Origin: Gammaproteobacteria bacterium
GTDB taxonomy: Bacteria > Pseudomonadota > Gammaproteobacteria > Pseudomonadales > Litorivicinaceae
Reading direction: 5' to 3'
Length of the DNA: 6,812 nt
Assembly: GCA_002705325.1 (NCBI GenBank)
Contig: PAFS01000066.1
Span: forward strand, 1-6,812
Part shown: positions 1-5,586 of the stretch, piece by piece
Layout of the letters: each line of letters opens with the position of its first letter
Position numbering within the stretch: position 1 is the stretch's first letter
Notes under the pieces: generated by a model
What the model was told of the DNA's origin: nothing
Databases searched by the model: none
The model's input: the letters and a program-made list of their open reading frames with translations, nothing else
Translations under genes and position numbers: made by a program

Positions 1-91
1 GGAGAGGTGGCAGAGCGGTTGAATGCACCGGTCTTGAAAACCGGCATAGGTTAATAGCCTATCCAGGGTTCGAATCCCTGCCTCTCCGCCA
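1..91 (+). tRNA. tRNA-Ser (anticodon UGA), CCA encoded
   Basis: This is a class II tRNA that reads UCN serine codons. The acceptor stem pairs GGAGAGG (1-7) with CCTCTCC (81-87), followed by discriminator G88 and an encoded CCA (89-91). The anticodon stem CCGGT/ACCGG (28-32/40-44) closes the seven-base loop CTTGAAA, giving anticodon TGA at 35-37. A long variable arm pairs ATAGG (46-50) with CCTAT (58-62), as expected for serine. The T arm CAGGG-TTCGAAT-CCCTG lies at 64-80. All arms pair fully, so the gene looks functional. Its promoter lies outside the window. An integrase remnant lies just downstream in the same orientation, the usual arrangement when the 3' end of a tRNA gene serves as an integration site. 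Confidence 0.97.
64..91 (+). other. candidate attachment site (attL/attB) in the 3' end of tRNA-Ser
   Basis: P4-type integrases commonly recombine within the T arm and acceptor 3' half of tRNA genes and leave that half intact. A P4-type integrase stub begins 150 bp downstream in the same direction, so this tRNA segment is the likely crossover region. I saw no second copy of the T-loop/acceptor segment elsewhere in the window, so the other junction is either beyond the right edge or lost. The exact ends of the core are unknown and the limits given are the structural T arm plus acceptor. This is inferred from context. Confidence 0.4.
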
Positions 92-213
92 ATTATCTAT
101 TTCACTGAATCTCACGATCCCCTAGAAAAGCGTCTGAAATCATTATATTACTGGTTTTCTCTGGTCGTCCCTTCTCAAGCCGTATCAGATTGTACTAGTC
201 TATCTCATACTTA

Positions 214-237
214 TTGTGGGACAGATTGTGGGACAGA
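214..237 (+). repeat. perfect 12-bp tandem duplication before the integrase start
   Basis: The unit TTGTGGGACAGA occurs twice without mismatch, at 214-225 and 226-237, and ends three bases before the integrase ATG at 241. Both copies are in frame with the integrase and would encode (L/M)WDR twice if translation began at the TTG at 214. Short G-rich direct repeats between a tRNA junction and an integrase start would fit arm-type or excisionase binding sites, but that role is inference. The repeat itself is directly visible. Confidence 0.75.
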
Positions 238-240
238 TGT

Positions 241-741
241 ATGTCAAATCTGACAATTAAGACGATAAATGCAGCAAAACAGCCTGGAAAGTTGATGGAT
301 GGGGACGGTTTGCACCTCACAGTGGGTCGGAATCAGTCCAAACGCTGGGTACATCGCTTTATGTTCCAAGGTAAGCGTCGTGATATGGGTCTGGGCTCAT
401 ACCCGACGGTGTCGCTGGCTGAGGCGCGGTTGAGGCGCGATCAGAACAAACGACTTCTTTCAGAGGGTATCGATCCTATCGAGGCGGCCAAGACTGCTAG
501 AGCAAAAGCTGACCACAAAACAGAACGCTTTAGGATGAAAGTGACTCCCGCGAGCGTAGTGTTCGCGTCTACGGGTGTAATGGAAGATCTTGTCATTCCA
601 ATGGTTACTTTTGTCAGCGTGGACTATTTCGTTGCTGGGGGTACCTTCGATAGACTATTGGTTAAAAATAATGTTTTTCATTACGTGCAAGTTATAGAAG
701 AGGGTGCTGCTGCAGTCACTGCTCGCTGCGACGACTTCTAA
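241..741 (+). pseudogene. truncated P4-type tyrosine integrase (N-terminal arm-binding domain only)
   Basis: With a start at ATG 241 the frame encodes 166 residues. Residues 1-95 match the N-terminal arm-type DNA-binding domain (DUF4102 type) of P4-family integrases: an opening like SNLTIKTINAAKQPGK, then DGDGLHL (20-26), RWVHRFMFQGKRRDMGLGSYP (35-55) and a SLAEAR helix (58-63). Intact family members have about 400 residues, with a core-binding domain and a catalytic domain carrying R-H-R-H-Y. None of that is present here. From about residue 98 the sequence turns into an unrecognised, fairly hydrophobic stretch (VTPASVV onward) ending at TAA 739-741. I did not find the missing domains in the other frames downstream, so a deletion or replacement near position 535 explains it better than a single frameshift. 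An in-frame TTG at 214 would add nine residues spanning the tandem repeat. No strong ribosome binding site precedes 241. The product cannot be an active recombinase. Confidence 0.8.
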
Positions 742-821
742 GTTACGTCATCCTGCCTCGCCTTGCGCCACACATAGGTTACGAACACCGACGGTAGTAA
801 ATAACAGATCGATCATTTCAG

Positions 822-1007
822 CTAATCTTCTGGCTTCACTACATTGATTGTGATCGGCCGCGCTTTCTGAGTATGTTTGGTAATTTCCTCCAACCGTGAA
901 TAAAGGCCAATCAGAGCGTTAGTTCCTTGAATCCACTGACCAGCCTTCAATCGTTTTCGAGAACCGCTAGCTCGTTTATGGAACTTCCTTGAATAGGTTT
1001 GTCGCTT
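822..1007 (-). pseudogene. possible decayed gene fragment, unrecognised
   Basis: On the minus strand a frame is open for 61 codons and ends with TAG at 824-822. It has no ATG, although an in-frame TTG exists. The last part reads like ordinary protein: a basic stretch (RKRLKAGQWIQG), then TNALIGLYSRLEEITKHTQK, then ARPITINVVKPED at the C-terminus. A C-terminal segment of a lost gene would look like this, but a frame of this length can also arise by chance. I recognise no family. Its position between the integrase stub and xdhA would fit debris of the integrated element. Confidence 0.2.
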
Positions 1008-1044
1008 TTATATCGCTGATGCTTGAGTGTTTAGAAATCGTTAA

Positions 1045-1062
1045 TCTACCGTCACGGGTAGA
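1045..1062. promoter_or_regulatory. inverted repeat upstream of xdhA, possible operator
   Basis: TCTACC (1045-1050) and GGTAGA (1057-1062) are perfect 6-bp inverted arms around a 6-bp spacer, 68 bp before the xdhA ATG. This could be a binding site for a dimeric regulator of the purine operon, or a weak hairpin in the leader RNA. It matches no operator that I recognise, and no regulator gene is in the window. A 6-bp dyad can occur by chance. Confidence 0.25.
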
Positions 1063-1068
1063 GTTTAG

Positions 1069-1090
1069 GTACCCTCGGGGATAGTGGTAC
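1069..1090. promoter_or_regulatory. second short inverted repeat upstream of xdhA
   Basis: GTACC (1069-1073) and GGTAC (1086-1090) form a 5-bp dyad with a 12-bp spacer, ending 40 bp before xdhA. The left arm is part of the palindrome GGTACC (1068-1073). It lies close to the dyad at 1045-1062 and shares the GGTA/TACC core with it, so the two may be related half-sites. This is weak on sequence alone. Confidence 0.2.
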
Positions 1091-1130
1091 TGCAGAATTC
1101 GTTTTGTGTTCGATCGAGCTGAATTGATAT

Positions 1131-2519
1131 ATGGAGATACAACAGGACTTACGCAATCACATAAGATTCTATTTCGATGGTGAATTGAGAACATTGAATG
1201 ATGTGCGTCCGTCTGACATGGTCATGCGCTGGTTGCGATCAGTAGCGATGTGTACCGGTACGAAAGAGGGTTGTAATGAGGGCGACTGTGGTGCGTGCAC
1301 TTGTATCGTCGGTCATCTCAACGAGTCCGGGGTTATACAATTTAGGTTAATTAATACTTGCATCTATCCATTGTCTTATTTGGATGGAGGCTGGTTAATC
1401 TCGGTCGAGACTCTCAGTAGGACTGGATCTTTAGCCTCAGTGCAGAAGAAAATGCTCCCCCTGAATCTGTCGCAGTGTGGCTTTTGTACGCCTGGTTTTG
1501 TGATGGCTATCTTTTATGCGCAGATTAGTGAGCAAGATCAGACCCCGGAGGAGGCTCTAGCAGGGAACCTCTGTCGCTGTACCGGCTACGGTGGTTTGAT
1601 TGAGGCGGCGCGAGCCGCTCAGAATCTTCCCATCGACTCAGCTTTCGCAACCGAAATCCAGAAAGCGGAACAGGTTCTTGGTGACCTGTCTGTGGGTGGT
1701 TTCTCGATCGTCACTGACGATTCAAGAATCGACGCTCCCAGCGACCTTCAGCAACTATTGGATCTGAGGGATCATTTTCCATCTGCAACCATCGTCTCTG
1801 GTGCAACCGATTTTGGCTTATGGGTAACCAAGAAACTTGATAAGCCAGCGCACATTATTCTCACTAAGTTCTGTCAAGAGCTAGTATCCATGAACCTCGG
1901 ACCAGATGAGGTCGAGGTTGGGGCTGCGGTATCCATCGAAGATTTCGGGAACGTCTTGATCTCAGAATATCCCGAGCTTCGAGAGTGGTTAAAAAGGTTT
2001 GGAGGACCGCAAGTTCGTTGTAGTGGAACTGTCGGTGGGAATATCGCCAACGGCTCACCAATTGGAGACTCAAGTCCAGTTTTGATTGCTTTGGGCGCGT
2101 CACTGAAACTACGTTCGGGTCACGCAGAGCGAATTATTCCCATCGAGGACTTTTTTATCGAGTACGGAAAGCAAGATCTGCATCCAAATGAAGTCCTGGT
2201 TTCAGTTCTAGTCCCTAGACGGAGGGATATAAAGAGATTAGTGGTCGAAAAAATCACCAAGAGGCATGACCAGGATATCAGTATTATCTTGGCTGCGATG
2301 GTGGAGTTGTCCGGTGGTGTGAGCCGTTATCGTTTTGCTTTCGGAGGTATGGCGGGGACGCCAATGCTCGCCAGAAAGACTATGGAGTCGCTAAATTCTG
2401 ATGATTTGGCCTCGGACTTCAGCCCTCTGTCCGACCATAGAGCCGACGCGTGGTATCGTCTCGCCGTATCAAAAAACTTGGTCGATAATTTTTTGAGTGG
2501 AAGTTCTCTCAATGAGTAG
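1131..2519 (+). CDS. xdhA: xanthine dehydrogenase small subunit (two [2Fe-2S] + FAD)
   Basis: This is the electron-transfer subunit of xanthine dehydrogenase. It takes electrons from the molybdenum site of XdhB through two [2Fe-2S] clusters to FAD and on to NAD+. The 462 residues are close to the usual 460-490. A plant-type [2Fe-2S] domain (about 10-85) has cysteines C48, C53, C56 and C77 in the GTKEGC-GDCGAC signature. The helical [2Fe-2S] domain (about 90-165) has C116 and C119 (QCGFC) and C148 and C150 (CRC-TGYGG). The FAD domain (about 200-360) shows SGATDFGLWVTK (223-234), TVGGN (300-304) and SPIGDSSP (309-316). The flavoprotein C-terminal domain fills the rest. An in-frame TGA at 1125-1127 makes ATG 1131 the earliest possible start, and only a weak ribosome binding site precedes it. 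The stop lies inside the start of xdhB (ATGAGTAG), which suggests translational coupling. The protein is cytoplasmic, with no signal peptide. Confidence 0.95.
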   Translation: MEIQQDLRNHIRFYFDGELRTLNDVRPSDMVMRWLRSVAMCTGTKEGCNEGDCGACTCIVGHLNESGVIQFRLINTCIYPLSYLDGGWLISVETLSRTGSLASVQKKMLPLNLSQCGFCTPGFVMAIFYAQISEQDQTPEEALAGNLCRCTGYGGLIEAARAAQNLPIDSAFATEIQKAEQVLGDLSVGGFSIVTDDSRIDAPSDLQQLLDLRDHFPSATIVSGATDFGLWVTKKLDKPAHIILTKFCQELVSMNLGPDEVEVGAAVSIEDFGNVLISEYPELREWLKRFGGPQVRCSGTVGGNIANGSPIGDSSPVLIALGASLKLRSGHAERIIPIEDFFIEYGKQDLHPNEVLVSVLVPRRRDIKRLVVEKITKRHDQDISIILAAMVELSGGVSRYRFAFGGMAGTPMLARKTMESLNSDDLASDFSPLSDHRADAWYRLAVSKNLVDNFLSGSSLNE

Positions 2520-4833
2520 CCAGGGGAAGATCGGTCAAACTCCTCCGGTTGGTGTTGCAGAAGTTCACGATAGTAACTTGGAGCATCTGACCGGTCAGGC
2601 GATTTATTGCGATGATATCTTAGAGCCTAGGGGATGCCTTCATGCGGCGTTAGTGTTGGGCCCTCGTGTACCGAGTCGAGCGCTCCGTGTTCAGGCTCCC
2701 GACGAGGGTGATCTCGAGAAATTGTCTGTCAGTCGTCATATTTTTTGTTCCGGTGCAGATATCCCTGGTGAGAATAACGCTGGCCCTGTAGTTCACGACG
2801 AGCCACTGTTACCGATCAATGAGACGACCTACTCTTATCAGCCGGTTGGTGTCGTGTTATCTGAGGATCGAGAGGACGCACGTCGGATTGCGAGGATGTA
2901 CCGCGTTAACGGAGAGCCGCTGGACTCTGTGGTATCAACCATCGCTGAGGCAGCTGAAGTAGGGCAGGTCCTTCATGAACCGCTGGTTTTAGAAAACCAC
3001 TTCACGGATTCGTCTTTGAACCAGTGCCCCTATGTCACTCAGTGTGGCCTTTCGATTGGTGGCCAAGACCATGTCTATCTGGAGGGTCAAGTAGCGCTGG
3101 TGGTCCCATCATCAGATGGTATTCATGTGGTGAGCTCTACTCAGCATCCGACCGAAGTGCAGGACCTGATTGCCAATCTACTAGACGTCAATGCAGCAAC
3201 CGTGACAGTTGAGATTCGACGCATGGGTGGGGCCTTTGGTGGCAAAGAGAGTCAGGCCGCCCATTTCGCAATGTTAGCTGCGCTTGGTGCCCACCTGACT
3301 GGTCTGCCCGTCAAGCTTCGGCTGGACCGCGATGATGACATGCGTATCACAGGCAAGCGGCATGATTTCTTGGTCAATTATAAGGTCGGTCACGACGCAG
3401 ATGGCCTGATTTTGGCGGCCGATATTGAGCTGAGTTCGCGTTGTGGTTGGAGTTCCGATCTCAGCCGGTCAGTGAATGATCGAGCTCTATTTCATGCCGA
3501 AAATGCCTACTTCATTCCCTCGATCCGAATCACCTCGAATCGGTATAAGACACACACGGTTTCTAACACTGCGTTCCGAGGTTTTGGTGGTCCACAGGGG
3601 ATGGTGGGCATCGAGCGATGTATGGATGTCATCGCAAAAGTCACAGGTAAAGATCCCCTAGATGTTCGACTACTCAACCTTTATGGCGTGTCTGGCAGAG
3701 AGACCCCCTACGGTATGTCGGTCTACGAGGATGTCTTGCCCGAATTGATTCAAAGATTGGCAGACACCTCTAATTACCGGAGCCGAAGAAAAGAAATTGA
3801 TCTCGAGAATGCGCAGATGACGCGGTTCAGAAGGGGAATCGCGCTCACGCCTGTGAAGTTCGGTATCTCGTTTACCGCAAGTTTTCTGAACCAGGCCGGC
3901 GCGCTACTCAATGTCTACAAGGATGGCTCGGTCTCCATCAATCATGGAGGCACGGAAATGGGTCAAGGCCTGCACACGAAGATTCGACAAGTCGTGGCGG
4001 CACATCTGGGTATTGAAGTCGATTCGATACAGGTAACCTCCACCAGAACAGATAAGGTTCCTAATACTTCGCCAACAGCAGCCTCCAGTGGCTCAGATCT
4101 TAACGGGATGGCGGCATTAGTCGCTGCAACAAAGATCAGAAACAGGTTGGAGGTTTTCCTTCAGGAGACCTACCAGACCTCAGCTGAGGCTCATTTTTCG
4201 AATGGTGCAGTCGAAATCGAGGATCACAAACTGACCTTCGCGGACCTGGCGAGACGTGCTTGGTTTGCGCGTGTACCGCTGAGCGCGACTGGACACTACG
4301 CGACGCCGGACATTGGCTGGGACCCGGCGACAGGCAAGGGTCGTCCATTTTATTATTTCGCAAATGGGGCGGCAGTGACCGAGGTAGAGATCGATACCTT
4401 GACAGGTGTCTCTAAGGTTTTAAGGGCCGACATACTTCACGACGTCGGTAAGAGCCTCAACCCTCTCATTGATTTGGGTCAGATTGAGGGCGGGTATATT
4501 CAAGGCATGGGTTGGTTGACGTCAGAAGAGCTGGTTTATTCGACTCATGGTGAACTGATGACGCACGGCCTCAGTACCTACAAGATCCCAACCGCCACCG
4601 ACCGACCTCAGATGAATATCGAGCTATGGGATGGCGCGAACCCTCGAGAGATGCTTTATCAGTCCAAAGCGGTCGGAGAACCGCCGTTTATGCTGGCGAT
4701 CAGTGTGCATTCTGCGATTTGTCACGCCATCAGTAGTTTGAGTCCAGACAGTCAGTTTTGGCCCCAATTGAATGCGCCGGCAACCCCACAGGAAATTCTC
4801 AGGTGTGTTCAGTGCGCGAAGACTGGATCCTAG
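2512..4833 (+). CDS. xdhB: xanthine dehydrogenase large subunit (molybdenum cofactor, catalytic)
   Basis: This is the catalytic subunit that hydroxylates hypoxanthine to xanthine and xanthine to urate at a sulfurated molybdopterin centre. With ATG 2512 it has 773 residues, the normal length. GGAAG at 2499-2503 is a well-placed ribosome binding site; an in-frame GTG at 2497 is less likely. The aldehyde oxidase/xanthine dehydrogenase hammerhead domain covers about 17-145 and the molybdopterin-binding domains the rest. Motifs are GGAFGGKESQ (E246), NDRALFH (R324), AFRGFGGPQG (F358), FGISFTASFLNQAG (F454, T455), GGTEMGQGLHTK and VGEPP (E723). By alignment to remembered bovine enzyme sequence these correspond to Glu802, Arg880, Phe914, Phe1009/Thr1010 and Glu1261, the purine-binding and catalytic set, so purine oxidation is well supported over a CO dehydrogenase or generic aldehyde oxidase. 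It pairs with XdhA as a heterotetramer, which is family knowledge. Confidence 0.96.
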   Translation: MSSQGKIGQTPPVGVAEVHDSNLEHLTGQAIYCDDILEPRGCLHAALVLGPRVPSRALRVQAPDEGDLEKLSVSRHIFCSGADIPGENNAGPVVHDEPLLPINETTYSYQPVGVVLSEDREDARRIARMYRVNGEPLDSVVSTIAEAAEVGQVLHEPLVLENHFTDSSLNQCPYVTQCGLSIGGQDHVYLEGQVALVVPSSDGIHVVSSTQHPTEVQDLIANLLDVNAATVTVEIRRMGGAFGGKESQAAHFAMLAALGAHLTGLPVKLRLDRDDDMRITGKRHDFLVNYKVGHDADGLILAADIELSSRCGWSSDLSRSVNDRALFHAENAYFIPSIRITSNRYKTHTVSNTAFRGFGGPQGMVGIERCMDVIAKVTGKDPLDVRLLNLYGVSGRETPYGMSVYEDVLPELIQRLADTSNYRSRRKEIDLENAQMTRFRRGIALTPVKFGISFTASFLNQAGALLNVYKDGSVSINHGGTEMGQGLHTKIRQVVAAHLGIEVDSIQVTSTRTDKVPNTSPTAASSGSDLNGMAALVAATKIRNRLEVFLQETYQTSAEAHFSNGAVEIEDHKLTFADLARRAWFARVPLSATGHYATPDIGWDPATGKGRPFYYFANGAAVTEVEIDTLTGVSKVLRADILHDVGKSLNPLIDLGQIEGGYIQGMGWLTSEELVYSTHGELMTHGLSTYKIPTATDRPQMNIELWDGANPREMLYQSKAVGEPPFMLAISVHSAICHAISSLSPDSQFWPQLNAPATPQEILRCVQCAKTGS

Positions 4834-5528
4834 TCGAAATTATTCGGGTATTGGGTAGCGCCCCTCGTGCTGAGGGCACAAGAATGTGGGTCAGTTCTGA
4901 TTCACAAGTTGGCTCGATTGGCGGTGGTCAGCTGGAGTTACTAGCGACCGAGCGGGCCCGGAACATGATTGCCGAGGGACTACGAGAATCTCAAGTTAGT
5001 CTGCCGCTGGGCCCTGTCTTGGCCCAGTGTTGCGGCGGGATTGTAGATCTGATGTTTAGTGCCGTTGAGGAACCAGAAACAGATCCAAAAACTGATCTTC
5101 CAATAGTTCTGTATGGGCTTGGGCATGTGGGATCCGCGATTGCCACTATTATGTCGACAATCCCTCATCCCTTGTTGACCTTCGACGATCGAGTTGAATT
5201 AGGTGCCGCTTATTCTGACCTCTCGAGTTTAATAGACGCGATTCCGCCAAAGTCGTATCACCTCGTGATGACCTACAGTCATGAGATGGACTTTGAGATA
5301 TGTCGTACACTCATCGAGCGAGACGTGGCCGGTTGTATTGGATTGATCGGTTCGAAGTCAAAGAAAGCGAGATTCAAGAGCCGACTGAAAAATCTCGGCC
5401 TCGACCCGGATCGGATCAACTGTCCGATCGGTATCGTTGGCATCACTGGCAAGGAACCCTCAGTAATAGCGGTGTCAGCTGTAGCAGAGTTTCTTCTTTG
5501 GCAAGCGGCAGAGGGTGTCAAAAAGTGA
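4812..5528 (+). CDS. xdhC: xanthine dehydrogenase accessory protein XdhC
   Basis: XdhC binds the molybdenum cofactor, promotes its sulfuration with a cysteine desulfurase and delivers it to XdhB. It is not part of the final enzyme. The N-terminal XdhC/CoxI domain shows GSAPR (15-19), SIGGGQLE (35-42) and LGPVLAQCCGG (66-76, with the conserved C73-C74 pair). The C-terminal Rossmann-like domain shows VLYGLGHVGSA (99-109), IGLIGSKSKKARF (176-188) and CPIGIVGITGKEP (204-216). I chose GTG 4812 because AGGTG at 4801-4805 sits 6 bp upstream and the product then begins just before the conserved block. Alternatives are GTG 4803 and TTG 4758. With 238 residues it is shorter than the usual 260-280, because an N-terminal helix that normally precedes the GSAPR block is nearly absent. 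The start overlaps the end of xdhB by 22 bp, which fits coupled translation. Confidence 0.92.
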   Translation: MREDWILVEIIRVLGSAPRAEGTRMWVSSDSQVGSIGGGQLELLATERARNMIAEGLRESQVSLPLGPVLAQCCGGIVDLMFSAVEEPETDPKTDLPIVLYGLGHVGSAIATIMSTIPHPLLTFDDRVELGAAYSDLSSLIDAIPPKSYHLVMTYSHEMDFEICRTLIERDVAGCIGLIGSKSKKARFKSRLKNLGLDPDRINCPIGIVGITGKEPSVIAVSAVAEFLLWQAAEGVKK

Positions 5529-5551
5529 AGCATACCCCGAGGACACTGACC

Positions 5552-5581
5552 ATGAACTTCGAGATAAAGACCCTGAGGTGA
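5552..5581 (+). CDS. nine-codon open reading frame ahead of guaD, possible leader peptide
   Basis: ATG 5552 opens a frame encoding MNFEIKTLR that stops at TGA 5579-5581. GAGGA at 5539-5543 lies 8 bp upstream of the ATG and could act as its ribosome binding site. Its last codons and stop lie within the strong ribosome binding site of guaD (GAGGTGA, 5575-5581), so ribosomes finishing here would sit at the guaD start region. That layout would suit translational coupling across the 58-bp xdhC-guaD gap. A frame this short is expected by chance, the peptide shows no attenuation-type codon run, and I have no evidence that it is made. Confidence 0.15.
   Translation: MNFEIKTLR
5575..5581 (+). promoter_or_regulatory. 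strong ribosome binding site that sets the guaD start
   Basis: GAGGTGA is a seven-base match to the complement of the 16S rRNA 3' end. It lies 5 bp before GTG 5587. It favours that GTG over the in-frame GTG at 5578, which falls inside the site. It is the strongest ribosome binding site seen in the operon. Confidence 0.7.
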
Positions 5582-5586
5582 GATTA

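Larger units (their letters stand above)
742..1130. other. 389-bp region without a convincing gene, between the integrase stub and xdhA
   Basis: No start-to-stop reading frame with recognisable content lies wholly in this stretch. It holds a minus-strand open frame lacking an ATG (825-1007) and two small inverted repeats within 90 bp of xdhA, both listed separately. I found no -35/-10 pair with acceptable spacing, so although the operon promoter should lie here I cannot place it. The stretch probably mixes decayed element DNA (left part) with the regulatory region of the purine operon (right part). Confidence 0.6.

Noticed and set aside
92..240. Promoter for the integrase between the tRNA and position 241
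   Set aside because: TTG-containing hexamers occur near 190, but no -10 element lies at proper spacing, so I cannot support a specific site.
742..1130. CRISPR array, riboswitch or insertion-sequence ends
   Set aside because: There are no regularly spaced repeats, no conserved purine-riboswitch core that I can recognise, and no terminal inverted repeats with a target duplication.
976..1194. Minus-strand 72-codon frame across the xdhA start
   Set aside because: It runs antisense into the conserved N-terminus of xdhA, has no recognisable protein features, and is rich in Arg/Ser/His as expected of a shadow frame.
4136..4363. Minus-strand 75-codon frame inside xdhB
   Set aside because: It lies wholly antisense to strongly conserved molybdopterin-domain sequence and has low-complexity Arg/Ser/Pro composition.
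2512..4833. XdhB as a CO dehydrogenase or generic aldehyde oxidase large subunit
   Set aside because: The glutamate in GGKESQ, the arginine in DRALFH and the AFRGFGGPQ and GISFT motifs are the purine-specific set, and guaD lies in the same operon.
5300..5581. Plus-strand 93-codon frame inside and beyond xdhC
   Set aside because: Most of it is an alternative frame of the conserved XdhC C-terminal domain. Only its last nine codons after ATG 5552 lie outside xdhC, and these are noted separately.
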